A model generated the notes under the pieces. It was not told where the DNA came from. It saw only the letters and a list, made by a program, of their open reading frames with translations, and did no database searches. Shown one piece after another: positions 1-3,939 of a DNA stretch of 6,589 bases (its first letter is position 1; the number at the start of each line of letters is the position of its first letter). The position numbers and the translations under genes are program-made. This DNA comes from an uncultured Lachnospiraceae bacterium (GTDB lineage: Bacteria > Bacillota > Clostridia > Lachnospirales > Lachnospiraceae): the NCBI GenBank assembly GCA_945788595.1, contig CALZMS010000054.1:1-6589 (forward strand). Reading direction: 5' to 3'.

Positions 1-164
1 CTGTTCAGCCAAAAATTTTCGTCTTCATCCCTGGAAAAATCCAGATGATAGTCGCAGAATGTACAGCGTCGCCATTTGCAGCCGCTGCCCCGCAGCATCA
101 CGATTTCCCGGGGATTTTTTGTTGTGATCACATCGTAGCGTTTGGGATTAAAATCAGCACTCAT
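1..164 (-). CDS. Radical SAM protein, QueL-like queuine salvage enzyme candidate (N-terminal 54 aa, runs off left edge)
   Basis: The protein begins MSADFNPKRYDVITTKNPRE and carries a [4Fe-4S] cysteine cluster, GSGCKWRRCTFCDYH, with Cys29, Cys34 and Cys37. This gives CX4CX2C spacing rather than the textbook CX3CX2C of radical SAM enzymes. A strong RBS (GGAGGAGAG on the minus strand, plus-strand 171-179) lies about six bases before the ATG, which fixes the start. The gene is led by a preQ1-I riboswitch, so its product should act on a preQ1/queuine/queuosine compound. Among known preQ1-linked families, the Clostridia radical SAM queuine lyase QueL, which releases a 7-deazaguanine precursor for tRNA modification, fits best. 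The radical SAM call rests on visible cysteines. The QueL assignment is inference from the riboswitch plus family knowledge, because the rest of the protein lies outside the window. Other preQ1-regulated radical SAM proteins are not excluded. Confidence 0.72.
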   Translation of the reverse strand, partial: MSADFNPKRYDVITTKNPREIVMLRGSGCKWRRCTFCDYHLDFSRDEDENFWLN

Positions 165-217
165 GATATTCTCTCCTCCAGAAAAACCGGGTGCCTTGAA
201 AATGTGTAGAAATGCAT

Positions 218-244
218 AAAAAAGGCCGCACGGAACCGCACGGC
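218..244 (-). terminator. Second Rho-independent terminator in the riboswitch leader
   Basis: On the minus strand a nearly perfect GC-rich palindrome, GCCGTGCGGTTCCGTGCGGC (plus 225-244), folds into an eight-pair stem with two central G-U wobbles and a four-base loop. A U6 tract (plus 218-223) follows. It lies just downstream of another complete terminator in the same leader and about 55 bases before the radical SAM start codon, so it would give a second chance to stop transcription. Confidence 0.82.
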
Positions 245-246
245 AT

Positions 247-273
247 AAAAAACGGCAGACAGGGACTGTCTGC
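247..273 (-). terminator. First Rho-independent terminator, riboswitch expression platform
   Basis: Minus-strand GCAGACAG, loop TCC and CTGTCTGC form a perfect 8-bp stem followed by CG and six U residues. The apex segment GTCCCT (plus 261-266) can instead pair with AGGGAC (plus 282-287) at the 3' end of the aptamer, giving a mutually exclusive antiterminator. Ligand binding ties up that aptamer tail, so the predicted logic is ligand-bound OFF. The pairing is read directly from the sequence; the regulatory direction is inferred from known preQ1-I transcriptional switches. Confidence 0.85.
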
Positions 274-282
274 ACGATAAGG

Positions 283-323
283 TCCCTAGTTTTGTTTAGC
301 GACAGGATGGTTACGAACTGTCG
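283..323 (-). promoter_or_regulatory. preQ1-I riboswitch aptamer
   Basis: Minus-strand P1 is CGACAG/CTGTCG, six pairs (plus 318-323 with 300-305). It encloses loop TTCGTAACCATC, which resembles the UCG..UAACC loop of the Thermoanaerobacter tengcongensis preQ1-I aptamer. The A-rich single-stranded tail CTAAACAAAACTAGGGA, characteristic of preQ1-I, follows. The GG of the tail can pair with the CC of the loop to form the short H-type pseudoknot that encloses preQ1. The first terminator follows within ten bases. The placement between a strong promoter and a radical SAM gene fits control of queuosine synthesis or salvage by preQ1 (or prequeuosine-like) levels. Confidence 0.88.
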
Positions 324-343
324 TATGTAGTTTTACCGTGGCA

Positions 344-372
344 AGTATAGCAAAGAGAGATCAGAATGTCAA
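344..372 (-). promoter_or_regulatory. Sigma-A-type promoter for the riboswitch/radical SAM transcript
   Basis: The minus strand carries a perfect -35 TTGACA (plus 367-372), a 17-bp spacer and -10 TATACT (plus 344-349). The predicted start lies about ten bases before the aptamer P1 stem, the expected position for a leader riboswitch. Confidence 0.85.
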
Positions 373-393
373 GCAAAAAAGTGGCAGGGTGAG

Positions 394-431
394 AATGCAT
401 TGGTGTCGCCAATTGACAACACCAATGCATT
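394..431. repeat. Perfect 13-bp inverted repeat between divergent promoters, operator candidate
   Basis: AATGCATTGGTGT (394-406) and its exact reverse complement ACACCAATGCATT (419-431) are separated by 12 bases. The element lies about 21 bases upstream of the -35 of the minus-strand riboswitch promoter, and its right arm touches a weak plus-strand -35 (TTGCCT, 430-435). No U-tract follows on either strand and no gene ends here, so a protein-binding operator is more likely than a terminator. The binding protein is unknown. Confidence 0.6.
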
Positions 432-457
432 GCCTTTGTTCTACCGCTTTGTATAGT
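430..457 (+). promoter_or_regulatory. Possible upstream promoter for the prolyl-tRNA editing gene
   Basis: TTGCCT (430-435), a 16-bp spacer and TATAGT (452-457). The -35 matches the consensus only partly. It would give a leader of roughly 190 bases. It overlaps the right arm of the nearby inverted repeat, so it could be under the same regulator. Confidence 0.35.
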
Positions 458-515
458 AAGTATAGGAGAAAATTATTCTGCGAGATACAGCTAGTCCTTT
501 TTTCCATATAATTAG

Positions 516-544
516 TTGATTTATGATTTCTACAGAGATATGAT
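516..544 (+). promoter_or_regulatory. Likely sigma-A promoter for the prolyl-tRNA editing gene
   Basis: TTGATT (516-521), a 17-bp spacer and TATGAT (539-544), both close to consensus with ideal spacing. The predicted transcript start is near 551, giving a leader of about 100 bases. Confidence 0.5.
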
Positions 545-594
545 AGGGAATGACCAAAACACGAGATATGGTAGAAGATTATGAAGAAAAAAGA

Positions 595-629
595 CTCGGG
601 AAAATTTTTTCACAATGTTTTTTCCTGAG
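595..629 (+). other. Leader hairpin upstream of the prolyl-tRNA editing gene
   Basis: CTCGGGAAAA (595-604) pairs with TTTTCCTGAG (620-629) over ten pairs with one G-U wobble, leaving a 15-base loop. It ends eight bases before the AAAGGA ribosome binding site. No U-tract follows the stem, so it is not a standard terminator. A role in mRNA stability or translation is possible but unproven. Confidence 0.35.
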
Positions 630-653
630 CGGAGCGAAAGGAATGGATATAAA

Positions 654-1199
654 ATGAAATTAGAAAACGGAAGACCGGCAAGCTGCGAGGGACGTCTGGA
701 AAAAGAGATAAAAGTGTATGATCTTCTGGACAGTCTGGGCATTTCCTATCAGAGAATAGATCACGAGGCAGCCTACACCATGGAAGCCTGCGAGGCCATT
801 GACCGGGTGCTGGAAGCGACCATCTGCAAAAATTTGTTTCTGTGCAACCGTCAGAAGACAAACTATTATCTGCTGATGATTCCCGGGGACAAGGTGTTTA
901 AAACAAAAGAACTGTCTCATCAGATCGGTTCCGCCAGACTTTCTTTTGGAACACCGGAAGCTATGGAAGAATTGCTGGATGTTACACCGGGATCCGCTAC
1001 GATCATGGGTCTGATGAATGATCCTGACAATAAGGTACAGCTTCTGGTGGACGAGAATGTGCTGAAAGGTGAATATCTGGGATGCCATCCCTGCGTCAAT
1101 ACCTCCAGTCTTCGTCTGAAGACCGCGGATGTATTCGGCCCGATTCTTGCAGCCATGCATCACAACATGATAACTGTTAAGCTGACCGGAGAAGCGTAG
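654..1199 (+). CDS. YbaK/ProX-family prolyl-tRNA editing protein (Ala-tRNA(Pro) deacylase, ProXp-ala/PrdX-like)
   Basis: A 181-residue single-domain cytosolic protein, a usual length for stand-alone editing domains related to the INS domain of prolyl-tRNA synthetase. Family members hydrolyse mischarged alanyl-tRNA(Pro). Visible family blocks are YDLLDSLGISYQRIDHEAA (22-40), CKNLFLCNRQ (58-67, with the conserved active-site-type Lys59), ELSHQIGSARLSFG (86-99), TPGSATIMGLMND (111-123) and the terminal GCHPCVNTSSLRL (143-155). The start at 654 is chosen because AAAGGA (637-642) precedes it and homologues I recall begin M-K/E-L-x-x-GRP. An in-frame ATG at 615 lies in the loop of a predicted leader hairpin with no good RBS. 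A small ORF at 644-658 (ATG GAT ATA AAA TGA) overlaps the start. In Clostridium the related PrdX sits by proline reductase genes; none are here, so it appears monocistronic. Ala rather than Cys specificity is inferred. Confidence 0.9.
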   Translation: MKLENGRPASCEGRLEKEIKVYDLLDSLGISYQRIDHEAAYTMEACEAIDRVLEATICKNLFLCNRQKTNYYLLMIPGDKVFKTKELSHQIGSARLSFGTPEAMEELLDVTPGSATIMGLMNDPDNKVQLLVDENVLKGEYLGCHPCVNTSSLRLKTADVFGPILAAMHHNMITVKLTGEA

Positions 1200-1438
1200 G
1201 ATGTGAAATCCTGAAATAGCATAAACAGCCTATAAAGTAAGGCGTTGCAAAATAGCTTATCTTTCAAAAGTGCCGTATTGTTAATAAATGTTGAGCTGAA
1301 ATTGGATGTAGTAAATGTAAAACTAAAGAAATATCCAGAGCAGCCGAATATGCCAATAACTGGATGTAACAAGTCCATAAAAAGAAAAAAACAACCAAAA
1401 TAGATTCAGTATTCATCAACAATTAGATATGATAAATC
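1200..1438. other. Convergent intergenic gap without recognisable features
   Basis: A 239-bp A+T-rich stretch between the 3' ends of the prolyl-tRNA editing gene (plus) and the pseudouridine synthase gene (minus). A minus-strand T-rich run (plus 1379-1400) could help termination of the minus-strand transcript, but I find no strong stem in front of it. No coding sequence with an RBS or a known family is visible. Confidence 0.5.
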
Positions 1439-2338
1439 CTATAAGGTAAGAACATCCACAACATGCTGCATATCTTCAGGAAGCTGTGCCTCAAAAGTCA
1501 TAGCTTCCTTCGTCATAGGATGCACAAAAGAAAGCCGCGCCGAGTGCAGCGCCTGACGGGAGATATAGCGCATATCCGGATTGTACAGATAGTCCCCGAT
1601 CAGGGGATATCCCAGATATTTCATATGAATGCGGATCTGATGGGTACGCCCCGTTTCCAGCCGCAGAGCAACCAGAGTATGATCTTTCAGATACTTTACC
1701 ACACGGTAATTTGTAGAAGCATACTCTCCATTTCCCCAATCCACAGTCCGTTCAATAATAGACCCTTCTTTACGCCCGAGCGGAGCCTCAATACGCCCTT
1801 CCGACGGCATTACGTGTCCCGAAACAATAGCCATATATTCCCGGTGAATATCATGCCGGGTAACATTTCCCGCCAGAATACCTGAACTTACCATGTGCTT
1901 GGCAATTATCGTGAGGCCGGAAGTATCCCGGTCCAGTCGGTTCGTGCAGCGAAAAATAAAAGGCTTTCCCTGCTCCTTATAATACCAGGCCAGAGCATTG
2001 GCCAGAGAATTGGTGTAATTATTCATAGATGGATGCGTGGGCATACCTGCAGGCTTATCTACCACCAGAATATCCTCATCTTCATAGACAATTGACAGCG
2101 GCAGATCAACCGGAACCACCTGCTCAGAAACACCGGTTTCTTGGATATGCACCGTCAGTACATCCCCCGCAGACAAAATACGATTCATATAACAAGGTTC
2201 ACCATTTAACAGGATGCTTTTGGGCATCTTTTTTAATTCCGTGAGATTTTGTCCCGTATAACCGAGATGACGAAGATACTGGGAAATCTTATAACCTTCA
2301 TTTTCAGAGGTCAGAGAATAATGCAGGATTCGTTCCAT
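1439..2338 (-). CDS. RluA/RluD-family 23S rRNA/tRNA pseudouridine synthase
   Basis: This cytosolic 299-residue enzyme isomerises uridine to pseudouridine in structured RNA. An N-terminal S4-like RNA-binding region (about 13-65, including ISQYLRHLGYTGQNLTELKK and ILLNGEPC) precedes the catalytic domain. Family motifs are VYEDEDILVVDKPAGMPTHP (84-103), SLANALAWYY (111-120), CTNRLDRDTSGL (131-142, catalytic Asp136), REYMAIVSG (166-174) and LETGRTHQIRIHMKYLGYPL (227-246). Length and motif order are typical of the RluD-like proteins of Firmicutes. AAGGAGC (plus 2344-2350) precedes the ATG and fixes the start. The gene looks monocistronic. The exact target uridines cannot be told from sequence, because Firmicutes carry several paralogues (RluB/C/D-type, YlyB/YjbO/YhcT-like); I therefore give no symbol. 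Confidence 0.95.
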   Translation of the reverse strand: MERILHYSLTSENEGYKISQYLRHLGYTGQNLTELKKMPKSILLNGEPCYMNRILSAGDVLTVHIQETGVSEQVVPVDLPLSIVYEDEDILVVDKPAGMPTHPSMNNYTNSLANALAWYYKEQGKPFIFRCTNRLDRDTSGLTIIAKHMVSSGILAGNVTRHDIHREYMAIVSGHVMPSEGRIEAPLGRKEGSIIERTVDWGNGEYASTNYRVVKYLKDHTLVALRLETGRTHQIRIHMKYLGYPLIGDYLYNPDMRYISRQALHSARLSFVHPMTKEAMTFEAQLPEDMQHVVDVLTL

Positions 2339-2375
2339 GAAGCGCTCCTTTTCGTGGGTGAGATAAAACAGTTTG

Positions 2376-2404
2376 ATTATACAGTATTTGAAGGAAAATA
2401 GAAA
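2376..2404 (-). promoter_or_regulatory. Probable promoter of the pseudouridine synthase gene
   Basis: The minus strand has a consensus -10 TATAAT (plus 2376-2381) about 26 bases before the RBS. The -35 region at 17-bp spacing reads TTTCTA, which is poor, so the -35 assignment is tentative. Confidence 0.5.
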
Positions 2405-2436
2405 TGGAAATATGAAAAGGATAGAAAGCTTATTTT

Positions 2437-2485
2437 ATAACCCATTATAACCCAATAAAAAAGTCAATGGGTTATAATGGGTTAT
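2437..2485. repeat. Perfect 18-bp inverted repeat built from four TATAACCC units
   Basis: ATAACCCATTATAACCCA (2437-2454) and its exact reverse complement TGGGTTATAATGGGTTAT (2468-2485) flank a 13-base A-rich loop. Each arm is itself a tandem pair of the ATAACCCA unit spaced by TT or AA. It lies between the cotJC stop (96 bases away) and the pseudouridine synthase promoter (about 33 bases upstream of its poor -35). Neither strand shows a U-tract immediately after the stem, so it is not a standard intrinsic terminator. A multi-site operator or a stable 3' hairpin for the cotJ mRNA are the two reasonable readings. Confidence 0.7.
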
Positions 2486-2580
2486 CTTGTCAGCTTGAGA
2501 AATATATAATAATTTTAGTGATAGTTATTCTAAAAAAATTATATAGGGATGAAAAATTCATTTGCAAATATAATCTGCAT

Positions 2581-3318
2581 TTACTTACATGATTTTCCCT
2601 CTGCCATATCACAGGATGTTGTTCTTTGGCATCCTTCCGGCGTTGTATTGGCTATCATCTTTCGACACCCCTCCTGCATTTTGCACGATGCCGGTGTTTC
2701 CCCCGTCACCGCGCATGACGTCGGTGTATCAAAACTAAGATTAAACGCATAGAAGTTTCTGGCGTCCAGCTGATCCTGCACAATACGAAGGGCTTCACCA
2801 AATCGCTGAAAATGCACGATTTCCCGCTCCCGCAGGAAACGAATCGGTGCGAGAACATCCGGATCATCGGTCAGACGCAGGATATTGTCGTAGGTGGAGC
2901 GGGCTTTCTGTTCTGCTGCCATATCTTCCGTCAGGTCTGTGATCGGATCGCCCTTACTCTGAAATTCACAGGCATTAAAGGGAATACCGCCCGCAGCCTG
3001 AGGCCACAGTGCCAGCGTATGATCTATATAATATTTGTCAAATCCACTTTTTTCAATCTCATCCATACTCAGGTTGCAGGTCAGCTGGTAAATGATAGCG
3101 CAGATCATCTCGAGATGGGCAAGCTCCTCCGTACCAATATCCGTCAGCAACCCCATACAATTCCGATTCGGCATCGTATACCGCTGAGACAGATATCGCA
3201 TAGAAGCGGCCAGCTCACCGTCCGGCCCGCCAAACTGACTGATGATATTCTGGGCCAGCTGTGCATTTGTAGTCTTAATATTTACCGGAAACTGCAGCCT
3301 TTTTTCATAATTCCACAT
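2581..3318 (-). CDS. cotJC: CotJC, manganese-catalase-like spore coat protein with cysteine-rich C-terminal tail
   Basis: Residues 1 to about 195 match the CotJC/manganese catalase ferritin-like fold. Candidate di-metal ligands are Glu35 (GPDGELAASMRYLSQRY), Glu65 and His68 (GTEELAHLEM), Glu136 (MAAEQKARSTYDNI) and Glu166/His169 (REIVHFQRFGEAL). The whole ligand set is kept, so catalase activity is plausible. CotJC is placed in the inner spore coat of Bacillus subtilis and in Clostridia has peroxide-degrading homologues. Residues 196-245 form an added tail with six cysteines (202, 212, 218, 230, 236, 244) in TxxSC-like repeats, absent from the short (roughly 190-200 aa) CotJC form. The start follows the cotJB stop directly (TAA-ATG), with the GGAGG RBS inside the end of cotJB, so the two are translated as a unit. 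Confidence 0.93.
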   Translation of the reverse strand: MWNYEKRLQFPVNIKTTNAQLAQNIISQFGGPDGELAASMRYLSQRYTMPNRNCMGLLTDIGTEELAHLEMICAIIYQLTCNLSMDEIEKSGFDKYYIDHTLALWPQAAGGIPFNACEFQSKGDPITDLTEDMAAEQKARSTYDNILRLTDDPDVLAPIRFLREREIVHFQRFGEALRIVQDQLDARNFYAFNLSFDTPTSCAVTGETPASCKMQEGCRKMIANTTPEGCQRTTSCDMAEGKSCK

Positions 3319-3618
3319 TTACCGCATACCTCCTTTCTCACAATTCTGGCAGTTTTCCCAGGGCCAGGGCTGCATTACCCATTTCCAGAAATCGGAAGGA
3401 GATTTGCAGGCCAGATCCATGGTGAGCGGACCAAACTGGCTGGCATAATCGTTGAGCAGCTGGTTACGGATGCTGCACTGTTCCTGATAGAAAGAGAGAG
3501 CTTTGCTGTCATCGGGATGTGTATCCAGATATAAAAGCATATCGAAGGCTGCAAAGCTGATCACGCTGATCTGATGTAACATCTGCTCTTTAGTATTACA
3601 ACGGGTAGATCTCATCAT
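3319..3618 (-). CDS. cotJB: CotJB spore coat protein
   Basis: A 99-residue protein with the CotJB hallmarks: a helical segment ISVISFAAFDMLLYLDTHPD (17-36), a second helix NQLLNDYASQFGPLT (52-66) and the W-rich terminal motif FWKWVMQPWPWE (77-88). CotJB is a small structural protein that acts with CotJA and CotJC in the spore coat; its biochemical role is not established. The start is set at the ATG overlapping the cotJA stop (ATGATGA), five bases after AAGGGGG; a GTG two codons upstream falls inside the RBS and is unlikely. Five cysteines are present, two as CxxC after PWPWE (Cys90, Cys93). The gene is coupled to cotJA by a 4-base overlap and to cotJC by direct abutment. Confidence 0.92.
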   Translation of the reverse strand: MMRSTRCNTKEQMLHQISVISFAAFDMLLYLDTHPDDSKALSFYQEQCSIRNQLLNDYASQFGPLTMDLACKSPSDFWKWVMQPWPWENCQNCEKGGMR

Positions 3619-3806
3619 CGGCACCCCCTTTTTCCACAGAATGGTTTGGCCAGTTCGGGAAAAATCGTTCCTTCGTGAAAACCCTGACAGAGTTCAAAGG
3701 TTGTATAATACTGCTGGATTGGCACATAAGCCATGCCAACAGGAAAACGGTCAATATCACAGGGCGGCATACAGGGGCCGGGAGTACGGGACATCCTTTT
3801 GTCCAT
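3615..3806 (-). CDS. cotJA: CotJA spore coat-associated protein
   Basis: A 63-residue protein. The central block PVGMAYVPIQQYYTTFELCQ (22-41) followed by GTIFPELAKPF (46-56) is the CotJA signature. In B. subtilis CotJA is needed for CotJC assembly into the spore coat. The ATG at 3806 is chosen because GGAG lies seven bases upstream. The frame stays open upstream to 3923, but the added residues do not resemble CotJA and would overlap the promoter region. Five cysteines occur (12, 16, 40, 57, 62), including a terminal CGKRGC. It is the first gene of the cotJABC operon, preceded by a sporulation-type promoter candidate. Confidence 0.9.
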   Translation of the reverse strand: MDKRMSRTPGPCMPPCDIDRFPVGMAYVPIQQYYTTFELCQGFHEGTIFPELAKPFCGKRGCR

Positions 3807-3831
3807 GCATGATCTCCAGATACTTTTTCTA

Positions 3832-3860
3832 TACCATATGAAATCCGGACAAAAAAGTGC
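3832..3860 (-). promoter_or_regulatory. Candidate sporulation sigma (SigK/SigE-like) promoter for cotJABC
   Basis: The minus strand shows GCAC (plus 3857-3860), a 16-bp spacer and CATATGGTA (plus 3832-3840). This fits the SigK pattern AC-N16-CATAnnnTA, and the CATA core is shared with SigE -10 elements. The start would lie near 3825, giving a very short leader that just includes the GGAG RBS. B. subtilis cotJ is transcribed by SigE, so which mother-cell sigma acts here is open. Confidence 0.45.
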
Positions 3861-3870
3861 AAAAAGCGAA

Positions 3871-3899
3871 TAGACTTCAGGAAAAAAACGGAGTATAGT
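3871..3899 (+). promoter_or_regulatory. Promoter for the MATE transporter gene
   Basis: TAGACT (3871-3876), a 17-bp spacer and TATAGT (3894-3899). The expected start is near 3906, about 34 bases before the ATG. It lies back to back with the cotJ promoter candidate. Confidence 0.5.
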
Positions 3900-3939
3900 G
3901 AGGATGTTTTCAGAATAGAACACAGGAATGGTACATAAA

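Noticed and set aside
615..653. Upstream in-frame ATG at 615 as start of the prolyl-tRNA editing protein
   Set aside because: It has no good RBS, falls in the loop of a predicted leader hairpin, and adds residues that do not look like the family; 654 has AAAGGA upstream and a family-like N-terminus.
551..653. T-box riboswitch in the leader of the prolyl-tRNA editing gene
   Set aside because: The leader is too short and lacks the conserved T-box sequence and a terminator/antiterminator pair.
660..1163. 167-aa minus-strand open frame opposite the prolyl-tRNA editing gene
   Set aside because: It is antisense to a clearly conserved gene, has no recognisable domain, and is explained as a shadow frame.
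1160..1378. 72-aa minus-strand frame in the convergent gap
   Set aside because: It has no RBS, low-complexity F/T/S-rich composition and overlap with the 3' end of a real gene.
1200..1438. Strong bidirectional terminator between the convergent genes
   Set aside because: Only weak, interrupted dyads such as ATCCAG...CTGGAT are present, with no stem of useful stability next to a U-tract.
2437..2485. Inverted repeat read as the intrinsic terminator of cotJABC
   Set aside because: The 18-bp stem is not followed by a U-run on the minus strand (the next bases are AAAATAAGC), so a standard Rho-independent terminator is not supported.
2812..3534. 240-aa plus-strand frame opposite cotJC/cotJB
   Set aside because: The minus strand encodes well-matched CotJB and CotJC with ligand residues intact; the plus frame has no motif or RBS.
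3596..3862. 88-aa minus-strand frame overlapping cotJA
   Set aside because: It is out of frame with the CotJA signature and contains no CotJA features; the other frame encodes them.
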